From contig JAVKSL010000002.1 in assembly GCA_039583695.1 (NCBI GenBank), forward strand, positions 19,892-83,891: a stretch of 64,000 nucleotides of DNA, in the 5' to 3' direction. The notes under the pieces are model-generated. The model was not told the origin of the DNA and searched no databases. It saw nothing but the letters and a program-made list of their open reading frames with translations. This document shows, one piece after another, positions 16,959 through 26,944 of the stretch. A program made the translations under genes and the position numbers. Positions within the stretch are counted from its first letter, which is position 1. The number at the start of each line of letters is the position of its first letter. This DNA is from JAVKSL01 sp039583695 (lineage in GTDB: Bacteria; Actinomycetota; Acidimicrobiia; Acidimicrobiales; JAJPHD01).

Positions 16959-18359
16959 TTATTCCCCAGCTGGGCGCAGTTCGCTCAGCAGGAGTGCGGC
17001 CGCCCGCTGCGCATCCGCGATGCACGACGGGATCCCGACGCCCCGGTAGGCCGCCCCGGCCAGGGCCACACCGGGCGGGAGCTCAGCCTCGATGCGGGCC
17101 ACCCGCTCGAGATGCCCCACCTCGTACTGCGGGAAGGAGCGCGGCCAGCGACTCACCCGGGTCGCGAACGGCTGGCCGGTGATGCCCAGGGCCTCGGCCA
17201 GCTCGGCGCGGACCACGCCCACCAGCCCGGCGTCGCTCAGGCCCCGGTGGCGGCTGTCCCCCCACCTTCCCACCGATATTCGGAAAATTGTCTGGTCCCG
17301 CCGTGCCACCTGTGCCCACTTGATCGAGGTGAAGGTACACGCAGTGGTCATGCGCCCCTCCCCGGCCGGCACCAGGTAGCCGGAGCCGACCAGATCGGCC
17401 TCGCCAGGGTATGCCAGGGTTACCAGGGCGATGTCGGCATAGTTGATGGCACCGAGGAGATCCGCGGCGAGGGGGGCGTTCGTGGCCATCAGCGGGCCGG
17501 CCACGAACGCTGGGACCGCCAGCAGCACTGCGTCGGTTTGCAGCGATACGGTGGGGGTGACGACGGTCCATCCGATAGGGGTGCGCTGCAGTGCGGTCAC
17601 GGGAGCACCGGTGCGCAACTCGACTTGGGCGTGGGTGGCGGCTGCGGTCAAGGCGTTGACGAGTGTGCTCAGCCCAGCGGGGTGGGTAAGAAAGGCAGGT
17701 TGGGCCGAAGTGGTAGTGACCCGTGTTGCTATAGAACCCGAATCACGACCACCTCGGGGTTGGCGAAGGCCGAGCACCAGGCTGCGGTGCGCCCTAGCCG
17801 CCGCGTCGAGCACCGGGGCGGCGGTCTTGGCGCTCAACGAGCCGGCGAGGGCGGCGTTGATGCCACCCACCAGGGGCCCGACCAGGCGGTCGGCCACCTG
17901 GCTGCCCAGGCGCGCCCCCACCAGCTCGGCAACCGAGCGGTCCTCAGGTGCTGGAGTCGTAGGCAGCACCAGGTCGAGGGTGGCTCGGGCCAGTCCTCGC
18001 GGTGAGAGGATGCCAGAGCGGGCAAGCGGGCCCCAGCGGGTGGGAACCCCCAGGACCAGGCCGCTCGGCAGGCGGCGGAGGCGGCCCCTCACCCAGACAG
18101 AGGCGGAGCCGGTGGCCGGAGAGATCAGCTCGCCAGCCAGACCAAGCCTCCGGCACAGCTCGAGCGCGTGCGGCGCCCGGGCCAGGAATGCGTCTGGTCC
18201 GGCCTCGACCATCTGACCCGCAAAGGACTCGGTGAGGATCTTGCCACCGAACCGGCTCCCGGCTTCGAGGAGCACCACCGTGGCCCCGCCGTCGGCGAGC
18301 GCCAGCGCGGCAGTGAGGCCGGTGATACCCCCACCGACCACCGCTACAGTGGGGCTCAC
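16959..18359 (-). CDS. HemY-type (copro)porphyrinogen III oxidase
   Basis: The GTG at 18359 overlaps the ferrochelatase stop (GTGA) and places the FAD-binding GxGxxG motif (VAVVGGGITGLTAALAL) at the N-terminus of a 466-residue protein. The C-terminal FAD contact GVALAGAAYRGVGIPSCIAD is typical. The enzyme removes six electrons from the porphyrinogen ring. In actinobacteria this type normally acts on coproporphyrinogen III (CgoX) in the coproporphyrin-dependent haem route, which is inferred here from lineage. It forms an operon hemE, ferrochelatase, oxidase. Confidence 0.85.
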   Translation of the reverse strand: MSPTVAVVGGGITGLTAALALADGGATVVLLEAGSRFGGKILTESFAGQMVEAGPDAFLARAPHALELCRRLGLAGELISPATGSASVWVRGRLRRLPSGLVLGVPTRWGPLARSGILSPRGLARATLDLVLPTTPAPEDRSVAELVGARLGSQVADRLVGPLVGGINAALAGSLSAKTAAPVLDAAARAHRSLVLGLRQPRGGRDSGSIATRVTTTSAQPAFLTHPAGLSTLVNALTAAATHAQVELRTGAPVTALQRTPIGWTVVTPTVSLQTDAVLLAVPAFVAGPLMATNAPLAADLLGAINYADIALVTLAYPGEADLVGSGYLVPAGEGRMTTACTFTSIKWAQVARRDQTIFRISVGRWGDSRHRGLSDAGLVGVVRAELAEALGITGQPFATRVSRWPRSFPQYEVGHLERVARIEAELPPGVALAGAAYRGVGIPSCIADAQRAAALLLSELRPAGE

Positions 18360-19273
18360 GAACGGGGCGGCCCCGAGCTCACCACCAGCTCGGCGAGAGC
18401 GTCCATCAGCCGGGGGTCGTCGTTGAGGGAGTCGGTGCGGACCAGGACCAGACCTGCCGCCTCCGCCACGGCCAGCGCCTCGATGTCGATGTCGTAGAGC
18501 ACCTCCAGGTGATCCGACGTGAACCCCGCGGGACACACGACGACTGCCTTTGTGCCCTGCGCGGCCAGGTACCGGACCACCTCCCTGACGTCCGGCCCCA
18601 GCCAGGGCTCAGGGGTGCGCCCTGCGCTCTGCCAGGCAACCCGCCAGCGCTTCACCCCTGCCGCCCGGGTGATCGCCCCGGCGGTCTCGGCGAGCTGTGC
18701 TGGGTAGGGGTCGCCCATATCGGCGACTCGGGCCGGCAGGCTGTGGGCGGTGACCAGGACTTCGGCATTGCCTTGCAGATCGAGTGGGAGGCTGTGGAGG
18801 GCTACCGTGAGGCGCTCGGCCAGAAGTTCGACGAGGGTCGGCAGCAGATGCCAGCTCTCGATGACGCTGAGGGTGACATCGGCCTGTGCAGCGGCGTCGC
18901 GAACCCGGTCGACGTAGGTGCCGATACTGAGCGCCGAGTAGTGCGGGGCCAGCACCAGGCCCACTCCGTGGCGGATCCCCGCCGCGGCCATTGCGCTCAC
19001 CCCGTCCTCGATGAACGGCCAGGCGTGCTTGGAGCCAACGAAGGTCTTCCAGCGACCCGGCTGGAGGCGATCGAGCGCCCTGCCGATGCCCTGCGCCTGG
19101 GCTCGGGTCCGCTCCGACAGTGGCGACACCCCTCCGATAGCCATGTAGCGTCGACGCAGGTCGGCGAGGGCCTCGGGGCTGGGCGCCCGCCCGAGGCGCA
19201 CATGGGTGTAATAGGCCGCGATCTCGTCGGGGTCGTCGGGCGTGCCATAGGACATGACCAGCAGCCCCATCAT
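18356..19273 (-). CDS. hemH: Ferrochelatase (coproporphyrin type likely)
   Basis: The ATG at 19273 overlaps the hemE stop by 4 bp. The 305-residue product starts MMGLLVMSYGTPDDPDEIAA, then YYTHVRLGR, with the active-site regions LAPHYSALSIGTYV (His) and CPAGFTSDHLEVLYDIDIEA (Glu). It inserts ferrous iron into the porphyrin. The upstream frame extension to 19507 lies inside hemE and is not part of the gene. In actinobacteria the substrate is usually coproporphyrin III (CpfC). Confidence 0.88.
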   Translation of the reverse strand: MMGLLVMSYGTPDDPDEIAAYYTHVRLGRAPSPEALADLRRRYMAIGGVSPLSERTRAQAQGIGRALDRLQPGRWKTFVGSKHAWPFIEDGVSAMAAAGIRHGVGLVLAPHYSALSIGTYVDRVRDAAAQADVTLSVIESWHLLPTLVELLAERLTVALHSLPLDLQGNAEVLVTAHSLPARVADMGDPYPAQLAETAGAITRAAGVKRWRVAWQSAGRTPEPWLGPDVREVVRYLAAQGTKAVVVCPAGFTSDHLEVLYDIDIEALAVAEAAGLVLVRTDSLNDDPRLMDALAELVVSSGPPRS

Positions 19274-20472
19274 GGTCCGTCGGCTCCGTGGGGGACAGGG
19301 GCGTGCTCGTGGGGCGTCGCTGGGCCGGGCGGCGCTGGGGCGTGCTCCTGGGGCACCCGGCCATGCTCGTGCACCAGGTCGACCAGCCGGGCTAGTACGT
19401 CTGGGTCGGTCTCGGGCAGCACGCCGTGGCCTAGGTTGAAGATGTGGCCCGAAAGGCTGGCTGCGTCGGCCAGCACGGCTCGGGCGGCGCCGGCCGTCAC
19501 CTCCCACGGTGCAAGGCAGATTGCCGGGTCCAGGTTGCCCTGCACCGCCCTGCCCGGCCCCACCCTGCGCCGAGCGGCATCCAGCGGAACCCTCCAGTCC
19601 ACTCCCACCACGTCGGCACCCACGCCGGCCATCGAGGCCAACAGCTCGCCGGTCCCCACCCCGAAGTGGATCCGGGGGACCCCCAGGTCCGCCATACCCT
19701 CCAGGACGCGGCGGCTCGCCGGGGCCACCAGGGCCTCGTAATCCCGCACCGGTAGGGCGCCCGCCCAGGAGTCGAACAGCTGCACCGCGCTTGCGCCAGC
19801 CGACACCTGCGAGCGCAGCGAGGCCAGCGAAAGCTCAGCCAGTGCGTCGAGCAGCCGCCGCCAGAGAGCGGGCTCGGCATGCATGAGAGCCTTGGTCCGA
19901 ACATAGGTGCGCGACGGTCCCCCCTCTACGAGGTAGCTCGCCAGGGTGAAGGGGGCCCCGGCGAAGCCGATGAGAGGTACGGCCAGCTCGCCCACCAAGA
20001 TCCGGATTGTCTCCAGGACATAGGGAGTGTCGGCTTCGGCCTCGAGGGGACGCAGGCGGGCCAGGTCCGCCTCGCAGCGAAACGGCCGGTCCACTACCGG
20101 GCCCCGACCGGGGACCACGTCCACCCCGAAGCCAATCGCCGCCAGGGGGACCACGATGTCGGAGTACAGGATCGCTGCATCGACGCCGTAGCGGTTCACC
20201 GGCTGCATCGTGAGGCGGGCAGCCAGCTCGGGTATTGCCACCGCGTCCAGGATGCTCCCCTCTCCCCGGAGCGCCCGGTACTCGGGCAGCGAGCGCCCGG
20301 CCTGGCGCATGAACCACACGGGAGTGGTCTCCACCGCTTCGCAGCGACATGCCCTCAAGAAGTCAGATCCGCCGGAGTCAATCCCGGGCTCTGTGACAGG
20401 ACCGCACCGGGGTTGTGCCCGGGGGTTGGCAGCGGGCTCGGCCCGGGGGTCAGCAACACTCCTTCCAGGCAC
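19270..20472 (-). CDS. hemE: Uroporphyrinogen decarboxylase
   Basis: The core starts near FLRACRCEAVETTPVWFMRQ then AGRSLPEYRALR, the family's N-terminal signature with the catalytic Arg region. Further motifs are ILYSDIVVPLAAIGFGVDVV, GFAGAPFTLASYLVEGG and FNLGHGVLPETDPDVL. The true start is uncertain: GTG 20472 gives 400 residues, but a TTG right before the signature would fit the usual length better. The C-terminus has a His/Pro/Ala-rich extension of about 30 residues. It catalyses four decarboxylations giving coproporphyrinogen III and is first in the haem operon. Confidence 0.88.
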   Translation of the reverse strand: MPGRSVADPRAEPAANPRAQPRCGPVTEPGIDSGGSDFLRACRCEAVETTPVWFMRQAGRSLPEYRALRGEGSILDAVAIPELAARLTMQPVNRYGVDAAILYSDIVVPLAAIGFGVDVVPGRGPVVDRPFRCEADLARLRPLEAEADTPYVLETIRILVGELAVPLIGFAGAPFTLASYLVEGGPSRTYVRTKALMHAEPALWRRLLDALAELSLASLRSQVSAGASAVQLFDSWAGALPVRDYEALVAPASRRVLEGMADLGVPRIHFGVGTGELLASMAGVGADVVGVDWRVPLDAARRRVGPGRAVQGNLDPAICLAPWEVTAGAARAVLADAASLSGHIFNLGHGVLPETDPDVLARLVDLVHEHGRVPQEHAPAPPGPATPHEHAPVPHGADGP

Positions 20473-20625
20473 GCCCCGGACGCTACCCGCCGCCGGACGA
20501 TTCTCGTGGCGGTCATAGCGCTGCTCGGTGCCATGCGCACGCCAATCGTTCAGGCATATCACCCACTCACTCGGTGCTTGGCCAAACGCCCCTGAGGCCC
20601 GCTGGCTGAGGGCCGCCCGTGTACC

Positions 20626-22845
20626 ATGATTAGCCCCTTGGCGACCCACCCAGACTTAGCGGCAGAGCAAGCCCATATCGATGAGGCATATGACCGCCTC
20701 GAAGCCATGCGCGATGCCGCCCGCCAGCGCATGGCCGCCGTCCTGGACCAGGGCCGCGGGGGCACGCCGCAGGCCAAGACCGAGCGGGACATGGTGGTTC
20801 GCGCCAGCCTGGGGCGCATGGCCCAGCTGGACCTGGGTGACCGGCCGTTGTGCTTCGGGCGGATCGACCTCGCCACCCCGGCCGGCCCGGGCGACGGCGA
20901 CGACACTGAGCAAGCCAGCTACCACATCGGGCGCTTACCGGTATCTGGCCCAGGCTCGGAGCTGTTGGTGGTCGACTGGAGGGCGCCGGTTGCCGAGCCG
21001 TTCTACCGCGCCACCGGGAGCGACCCGATGGGACTCAGCCTGCGGCGCCACTTCGCCAGCGAGGGGCGCAAGCTGGTGGGAATCGAGGACGAGGTGTTCA
21101 ACGCCGGTGCCGAGTCGGACCATCCCGCCGATTCGGACGAGCCCGCCGAGGACGTGCCCAGCGGGGCGCTCCTCGCCGCCATGAGCGCATCGCGCTCGGG
21201 CTACCTGCGCGACATCGTCGCCACGGTCCAGCGCGAGCAGGACGAGATAATCCGGGCGCCCATGTCCGGGCTTCTCGTGGTCCAGGGGGGGCCTGGGACC
21301 GGAAAGACAGTGGTTGCCCTGCACCGGGCTGCCTACCTGCTCTACACCCACCGCTTCCCCCTGGAGAGCCAGGGGGTGCTGGTGATCGGGCCCAACAGGC
21401 TCTACCTGCGCTATACCGAGCAGGTGCTGCCCTCCCTGGGCGAGAATGGCGTGGCCTCCTCGACGGTCGAGGGGCTCCTCGACGTGCCTGTCAGGGGCGT
21501 CGAGGCGCCGGGCTTGGCCAGGATCAAGGGGCAGGCCCGCATGGCCAAGGTCCTGGCCGCGGCGCTGAGCGCCCGCCAACGGACTCTGGGCCACGACCTG
21601 GCGGTGCCGTACGGCTCGGTCATGCTCCAGCTGAAGGCCCAGGAGCTGGCTCAGGTGATCCGCTCGGCCCGACGACGCCCGGGCACCCACAACGCTCGCC
21701 GGAGCTTTGTCGAGTCAGCGGTCACCAGGCGCTTGGCTGCCGCTTACGAGCAAGCGAGCGCCGTGGTCGACGAGCTGCGACCTCGCCCGGCCTTCGACCT
21801 CACGGATTCAGACCGGGACCCTGACGCTGCGGCCAGCCGGGACGTACCGGGTGAGCTGCGACGGCTACCACAGGTCGTAGAGGCCCTGGACCGCATGTGG
21901 CCGAGGTTGTTGCCCGAGGAGCTGCTCCACGACCTTTACGGGTCGGAGCCCCTGCTCAGGCTGGCGGGCAAGGGCCTTCTCGACGCCTCTGAGCAAATGG
22001 CTCTGTTTCGCCCCAGGTCTGGCGCCCTCGACGAGATCGCCTGGACCAGGGCGGACATCCCGCTTCTGGACGAGGCCGCCGTTGCGTTGGGCCCGCCCCG
22101 CCGGGACAACCGGGACAACCGGGACAACGGAGCTGGATCACCAAGGGCGTACGGCCACATCGTGGTGGACGAGGCCCAGGACCTCTCCCCAATGCAGCTG
22201 CGGATGCTCGCCCGACGATCGATCTCCGGGTCCATGACCCTGGTGGGCGATATCGCTCAGGCAACCGGGCCTCACGCGGTGACCCGCTGGAGCCAGGTCA
22301 CCGAGCCACTCAGGCCGAGGCACCCGCCGCGGATGGTCACCCTGAGCGTCAACTACAGGACACCCGCTGAGATCATGAACCTGGCCGCCAGGGTGTTGAG
22401 CGCTACGGCACCCGATCTGCGCCCGCCTCGCTCGGTGCGCCAGACCGGGGCAGCGCCCATCTTCGTGGAGGCGGGGGCAGGGCGCCTTCTCGCAGAGCTG
22501 GTCGCCTGTGCCCGGGACGACCTGCACGCCCTGGGACGGGGAGGGACCCTGGCGGTGATCTGCGCCGGCTCGATGCTCACTACGGCGATCCTCGCCCTTC
22601 GAGAGGCAGGTCTGGCCGTGTCCAACCCCAGCCAGAGCTGGCCGGGAACCGAGACCCTCGGTGCCATCGCCGTCGAGCTGGTGAAGGGGCTCGAGTTCGA
22701 CCGGGTGATCGCGCTCGAGCCAGCCCAGATAGTCGAGGAGGCCGGCCCGAACGCCCTTTACGTCGCCCTCACCCGCCCGACGCGCCGGCTCAGCATCGTT
22801 CACGAGCTGGCGCTGCCCGACCCGATAAGACCACCGGGATCCTGA
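20626..22845 (+). CDS. HelD-like UvrD/Rep-family ATPase
   Basis: The 739-residue product begins with a helical arm (LAAEQAHIDEAYDRLEAMRD), then the HelD-type SYHIGRLPV ... LLVVDWRAPVAEPFYRAT segment. Walker A (VVQGGPGTGKTVVALHRAAY) lies near residue 225, Walker B is HIVVDEAQDLSPMQLRML, followed by MVTLSVNYRTPAEIMNLAAR and VKGLEFDRVIALEP. This is the arrangement of HelD, which uses ATP to strip stalled RNA polymerase from DNA in Gram-positives. A DNA helicase role cannot be excluded. A 9-bp repeat at about 22101-22127 encodes an RDN triplet tract in a variable linker. It is divergent from hemE. Confidence 0.8.
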   Translation: MISPLATHPDLAAEQAHIDEAYDRLEAMRDAARQRMAAVLDQGRGGTPQAKTERDMVVRASLGRMAQLDLGDRPLCFGRIDLATPAGPGDGDDTEQASYHIGRLPVSGPGSELLVVDWRAPVAEPFYRATGSDPMGLSLRRHFASEGRKLVGIEDEVFNAGAESDHPADSDEPAEDVPSGALLAAMSASRSGYLRDIVATVQREQDEIIRAPMSGLLVVQGGPGTGKTVVALHRAAYLLYTHRFPLESQGVLVIGPNRLYLRYTEQVLPSLGENGVASSTVEGLLDVPVRGVEAPGLARIKGQARMAKVLAAALSARQRTLGHDLAVPYGSVMLQLKAQELAQVIRSARRRPGTHNARRSFVESAVTRRLAAAYEQASAVVDELRPRPAFDLTDSDRDPDAAASRDVPGELRRLPQVVEALDRMWPRLLPEELLHDLYGSEPLLRLAGKGLLDASEQMALFRPRSGALDEIAWTRADIPLLDEAAVALGPPRRDNRDNRDNGAGSPRAYGHIVVDEAQDLSPMQLRMLARRSISGSMTLVGDIAQATGPHAVTRWSQVTEPLRPRHPPRMVTLSVNYRTPAEIMNLAARVLSATAPDLRPPRSVRQTGAAPIFVEAGAGRLLAELVACARDDLHALGRGGTLAVICAGSMLTTAILALREAGLAVSNPSQSWPGTETLGAIAVELVKGLEFDRVIALEPAQIVEEAGPNALYVALTRPTRRLSIVHELALPDPIRPPGS

Positions 22846-22898
22846 CGCTGGGCGCCGATGTGTCATGTCGGTGCCGCGTCGACTAGAAACTGGACCCG

Positions 22899-23492
22899 AT
22901 GACTCAGGCCCTCGCCGTCGAGCGACCTCTGCTGTCCCAGCCCCACCCCAGCCGGCCATCCATGCTGGGCGTGGGGGTCATGATCTGGCTGGGATCCGAG
23001 CTGATGTTCTTCAGCGGGCTGTTTGCCGCGTACTACACGATCCGAGCTCACGCGGTCACCTGGCCGCCGGCCGGGGACAAGCTCGACATCGTCCAGTCGG
23101 CAATCTTCACCTGGATCCTGGTCATGTCCAGCGTGACCATGCAGAAGGCCGTATGGGACATGGAGCACGGCCTGCGCCGGGCTGCCCGCTGGTGGTTGGG
23201 GCTGACCTTCATCATGGGGGCCACCTTCGTCCTCAGCCAGGCCGTCGAGTGGACCAAGGTCCCGTTTACCACCAACACTGATGCCTTCGGGTCCCTGTTC
23301 TTCGTGATGACCGGGATCCACGGCCTCCACGTCATCGTGGGACTGATAGCGATGATCGCCTTAGCCGGGCGGATGGCGGGACCGGAGGGCGACCCTGGGG
23401 AGATGGCGGTGTTCCAGGCAGTCAGCTACTACTGGCACTTCGTGGACATCGTGTGGGTGGCCCTGTACCTCTCCCTCTTCCTGGTGCATTGA
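22899..23492 (+). CDS. ctaE: Cytochrome c oxidase subunit III
   Basis: The 197-residue product has five membrane segments, the short actinobacterial form. Typical motifs are MIWLGSELMFFSGLFAAYYT, FVMTGIHGLHVIVGLIAMIA and AVSYYWHFVDIVWVALYLSL. Subunit III stabilises the aa3 oxidase. It lies immediately upstream of the bc complex genes, the conserved ctaE-qcrCAB order of actinobacteria that form a bcc-aa3 supercomplex. Confidence 0.93.
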   Translation: MTQALAVERPLLSQPHPSRPSMLGVGVMIWLGSELMFFSGLFAAYYTIRAHAVTWPPAGDKLDIVQSAIFTWILVMSSVTMQKAVWDMEHGLRRAARWWLGLTFIMGATFVLSQAVEWTKVPFTTNTDAFGSLFFVMTGIHGLHVIVGLIAMIALAGRMAGPEGDPGEMAVFQAVSYYWHFVDIVWVALYLSLFLVH

Positions 23493-23499
23493 GCTGACA

Positions 23500-24351
23500 T
23501 TGACCCGTCTCAGGCTCCTTCCTCCCCTGGCCCTGCTGGCCTTCTCCGCTTCGGTGGGCCTCACCTTCTTCGCCTCTAGCTCACAGGCCCAGGCGTCGGC
23601 AACTGCTCGCAGCACCTTGACACCGGTCACGTCGGCAACCGCTCCAACCACCTCGACACCGGCTCCAACCACCTCGACCACTCCGTCGACGCTCTCGCTG
23701 GCCCCCTACAGCCTCGAAGACGGCCAGGCCCTGTTCGCCGCAAGCTGCGCGTCTTGTCACGGAGCCGACGCCACCGGGTCCAGCCGAGCACCGAACCTCG
23801 TGGGCCTCGGACCGGCAACCATCGACTTCTGGGTCTCCAGCGGCCGCATGCCCCTCTCGAAGCCCTCGGTCGAGCCGGAGCCCAAGCCCTCCCCCTTCAG
23901 CCCACCCGAACAGCTGGACATCGTCAAGTACGTCAGCTCACTCGGACCTGGCGGGCCAGGGATACCGGACGTGAACGTCGCCAAGGGCAACCTGGGCGAC
24001 GGCTTCTCTCTCTTTGTCACCAACTGCGCGGGCTGCCATGCGGTGGGCGGCGTGGGTGACGCTCTCTCCAACGGCCTGTCGGCCCCATCGCTCTTCTTCG
24101 CCACGCCGACCCAGGTTGCCGAAGCCATCGAGACTGGCCCGGCAAGCATGCCCCGGTTCTCATCGTTCCAGTTCAGCCCGGCGCAACTCAACGACATCGT
24201 GGCCTACGTGGTCAAGGGCATCCAGCACCCGCGCGACAAGGGCGGGGACGGCCTGGGACACATCGGCCCGATCACCGAGGGCCTGGTGGCGCTGTTCCTC
24301 GGGCTCGGATCGATGCTGGGCATCCTTTACTGGATTGGGGACCGAGCTTGA
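23500..24351 (+). CDS. qcrC: Dihaem cytochrome c subunit of the cytochrome bc complex
   Basis: A TTG at 23500 gives 283 residues with an N-terminal membrane anchor, a Thr/Ser/Pro-rich linker containing a 21-bp duplication (near 23641-23680), two haem-binding motifs CASCH (about residue 85) and CAGCH (about residue 177), and a C-terminal membrane helix. This is the actinobacterial QcrC, whose second haem domain replaces soluble cytochrome c in electron transfer to the aa3 oxidase. It starts 8 bases after ctaE. Confidence 0.92.
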   Translation: MTRLRLLPPLALLAFSASVGLTFFASSSQAQASATARSTLTPVTSATAPTTSTPAPTTSTTPSTLSLAPYSLEDGQALFAASCASCHGADATGSSRAPNLVGLGPATIDFWVSSGRMPLSKPSVEPEPKPSPFSPPEQLDIVKYVSSLGPGGPGIPDVNVAKGNLGDGFSLFVTNCAGCHAVGGVGDALSNGLSAPSLFFATPTQVAEAIETGPASMPRFSSFQFSPAQLNDIVAYVVKGIQHPRDKGGDGLGHIGPITEGLVALFLGLGSMLGILYWIGDRA

Positions 24352-24384
24352 CCAGCGAGATCAGGATACGAGAAGGGGATCTTG

Positions 24385-25359
24385 ATGGGTGACGACCCGG
24401 CCTCTGCGACCCACCCCGCCTCTCCGACGGAGCTACTCTCACCTGACGACCCCCGGCTGGCGCCGGCCACACACCACCCACGCCGGGTCGCCGGGATCGT
24501 CGCGGTCTTCTTCGTGCTCAGCTTCGCGGCCACTGTGGCCCTCGCCACCGTGTACTCCCTCGGAGGACAGACCCAGATCGAGGGAGGCCTGCTCGGAGTG
24601 GCCCTCGGGGCTCTCGGCGCCGGCATGACCACTTGGGGCAAGTACCTGGTCCCCAAGGGCCCGTTCGTCGAGCCCAGAGATTACGAGGACCGTCACGACC
24701 TGCCGAGCAAGCCCGAAGACCGCGAGGCCGTGGTGGGGGCCTTCGGCCGGGGCGCTTCGATCTTCGCCCGCCGCAAGCTGCTCGGCCTGCTGAGCCTGTC
24801 TGGAGCAGCGGTGGGAGCGGTGTTCGTCTTCCCCCTGCGCTCCCTTGGCCCCCAGCCCAAGGGAGCCATGTTCCACACTGCCTGGAAGCCGGGGACCCGC
24901 CTGGTCACCGCCGGCGGCCGGCCGATCCAGGTCCAAGACATCGACATCGGGGGGATCGTCACGGTGTTCCCCGAGGGTGGCGAGAACGACCCCGACATCC
25001 AACAGACTGCCCAGACCCAGCTCATCCGCGTGGCCGCTGACCCGTTGGCCACCAGGCAGGGCCCCACGAGCTGGTCTCCCAGCGGGTACCTCGCCTTCTC
25101 CAAGGTGTGCACCCACGCAGGATGTCCGGTGTCGCTGTACGAGGCCGAGACCGAGCAGCTCCTTTGTCCATGCCACCAGTCCCTGTTCGACGTGCTGCAA
25201 GGCGCCTACCCGATCTTTGGGCCTGCTCCCCGGCCTTTGCCCCAGCTGCCCATCTATGCCGACGCTGACGGCTACCTGCGCGCCAGGAGCGACTTCCTCG
25301 AGCCGATAGGCCCCGGATTCTGGGAGCGCGGCGCATCCGACGGGAGCCCCTACTCATGA
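24385..25359 (+). CDS. qcrA: Rieske iron-sulfur subunit of the cytochrome bc complex
   Basis: The ATG at 24385 is preferred to TTG 24382 because AAGGGG lies about 7 bases upstream. The 324-residue protein has three N-terminal membrane segments, as in actinobacterial QcrA, and a C-terminal Rieske domain. The cluster ligands are in KVCTHAGCPVSLYEAET and LLCPCHQSLFDVLQGAYPIF. It passes electrons from quinol to QcrC. The qcrB start overlaps its stop (ATGA). Confidence 0.93.
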   Translation: MGDDPASATHPASPTELLSPDDPRLAPATHHPRRVAGIVAVFFVLSFAATVALATVYSLGGQTQIEGGLLGVALGALGAGMTTWGKYLVPKGPFVEPRDYEDRHDLPSKPEDREAVVGAFGRGASIFARRKLLGLLSLSGAAVGAVFVFPLRSLGPQPKGAMFHTAWKPGTRLVTAGGRPIQVQDIDIGGIVTVFPEGGENDPDIQQTAQTQLIRVAADPLATRQGPTSWSPSGYLAFSKVCTHAGCPVSLYEAETEQLLCPCHQSLFDVLQGAYPIFGPAPRPLPQLPIYADADGYLRARSDFLEPIGPGFWERGASDGSPYS

Positions 25360-26858
25360 CCACCGACACCCCGATGGCACCGCTCGGAGCGGCAGCCGGC
25401 TGGATGGACGACCGGGTGGGCCTGGCACACTGGACAAAGAAGAGCCTCAACAAGATCTTCCCGGACCACTGGTCGTTCATGATCGGCGAGGTCGCCCTCT
25501 ACTCGTTCATCGTGGTCATCATCACTGGCATCTACCTGACCTTCTTCTTCAACCCGTCCCTCCACCACAGCATCTACCACGGCCCCTACAAGCCCCTTGA
25601 CGGCCAGAGCGTCTCCGACGCCTATGCCTCGGTGGTGAACATCAGCTTGTACGTACGTGGCGGGCTGGTCATGCGCCAGATGCACCACTGGTCGGCCGAC
25701 ATCTTCATCGGGGCCATTGTCGTGCACATGTGCCGGATCTACTTCACCGGCGCATTCCGCCGCCCCAGGGAGCTCAACTGGGTGATCGGGGTCCTGTTGC
25801 TGTTCCTGGCCCTCATCAACGGTTACATCGGCTACTCCCTTCCCGACGACCTGATCTCGGGCACCGGCGTCCGCATCATGTTCTCGGTCTTCCTGGCCAT
25901 CCCCGTGGTCGGGAGCTACCTCGCCTTCTTCTTCTTTGGCGGGAACTTCCCCGGCACCACCTACGACTACCGCTTCTACATCATCCACGTCTTCCTGCTC
26001 CCGGCGATCATCGTCGGACTCCTGGTGGCACACCTGGCCCTGCTCTGGCACCAGAAGCACACCCAGTTCCCGGGCCGCGGAGCCACCGAGCGAAACGTCG
26101 TGGGGACCCCGGTGTGGCCCGGCTTCGCGTTCAAGACCACCGGACTGCTGCTGATGATCTTCGGGATCACCGCCCTCCTGGGAGGCTTGGCGCAGATCAA
26201 CCCGATATGGCTCTACGGACCGTACATCCCCTACAAGGTCACCTACCTCGTCCAGCCAGACTGGTACATGGCGTGGTTGGACGGGGCGCTGCGGCTCATG
26301 CCCCGCTGGGAGGTGAACATGCCGGGGCACATGATCCCGACGGTGTTCTTCCCTGCCGTGCTGATGCCAGGAGTGGCGGTCCCATTCCTCATGTCCTGGC
26401 CCTGGCTGGAGGCCAAGTTCACCAAGGACAACCGCCGCTCCCACCACCTGTTGGACCGGCCGCGGGACGCTCCCGTGCGCACCGCCATCGGGGTTGGCGT
26501 GCTCACGTTCTTCTCGGTGCTGTTCCTCGCCAGCGCCACCGACGAGCTGGCCAACTTCTTCGTGATCTCTCTCAACGTGGTGCTGCCCGTCCTTCGCTAT
26601 ACCTTGGTCATCCTGCCCTTTATCACCAGCTTCGTCGCTTTTAGGATCTGCAAGGAGCTGGCCCAGGTTCCGAAAGCCGGGAAGCGCAAGCGAGCGAGCA
26701 TCATCGAGAGGACTCCCAGTGGCGGGTACGCTCTGCGCGACTCTGAGGTCAGGCCAGGTGACGAGCCCGACGAGGAGGAGCCCGTACCCGTCCCGGCAGT
26801 CTCGCTCAACGCCATGGCCGACGGCCGGCCTTCGGGCGCAAGCCTCCCCGCGACCTGA
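25356..26858 (+). CDS. qcrB: Cytochrome b subunit of the cytochrome bc complex
   Basis: The 500-residue membrane protein carries the haem-ligand His residues in MRQMHHWSADIFIGAIVVHM and in LLVAHLALLWHQKHTQFPG, with quinol-site features in TYLVQPDWYMAWLDGALRLM. A hydrophilic C-terminal extension of about 80 residues is rich in Glu and Pro, as in other actinobacterial QcrB. It closes the respiratory operon ctaE-qcrCAB. Confidence 0.93.
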   Translation: MTTDTPMAPLGAAAGWMDDRVGLAHWTKKSLNKIFPDHWSFMIGEVALYSFIVVIITGIYLTFFFNPSLHHSIYHGPYKPLDGQSVSDAYASVVNISLYVRGGLVMRQMHHWSADIFIGAIVVHMCRIYFTGAFRRPRELNWVIGVLLLFLALINGYIGYSLPDDLISGTGVRIMFSVFLAIPVVGSYLAFFFFGGNFPGTTYDYRFYIIHVFLLPAIIVGLLVAHLALLWHQKHTQFPGRGATERNVVGTPVWPGFAFKTTGLLLMIFGITALLGGLAQINPIWLYGPYIPYKVTYLVQPDWYMAWLDGALRLMPRWEVNMPGHMIPTVFFPAVLMPGVAVPFLMSWPWLEAKFTKDNRRSHHLLDRPRDAPVRTAIGVGVLTFFSVLFLASATDELANFFVISLNVVLPVLRYTLVILPFITSFVAFRICKELAQVPKAGKRKRASIIERTPSGGYALRDSEVRPGDEPDEEEPVPVPAVSLNAMADGRPSGASLPAT

Positions 26859-26944
26859 TCTCACATCCGGACATTGTTCGGGCGCCGAACTGGAGACGGG
26901 GGTGGACCAACCTAGGGGTCGACCGGGTCACGAGGAGGTCAACC

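Noticed and set aside
25350..26864. 504-residue minus-strand frame
   Set aside because: Antisense to qcrB; high His/Asp/Gly content typical of shadow frames in high-GC DNA.
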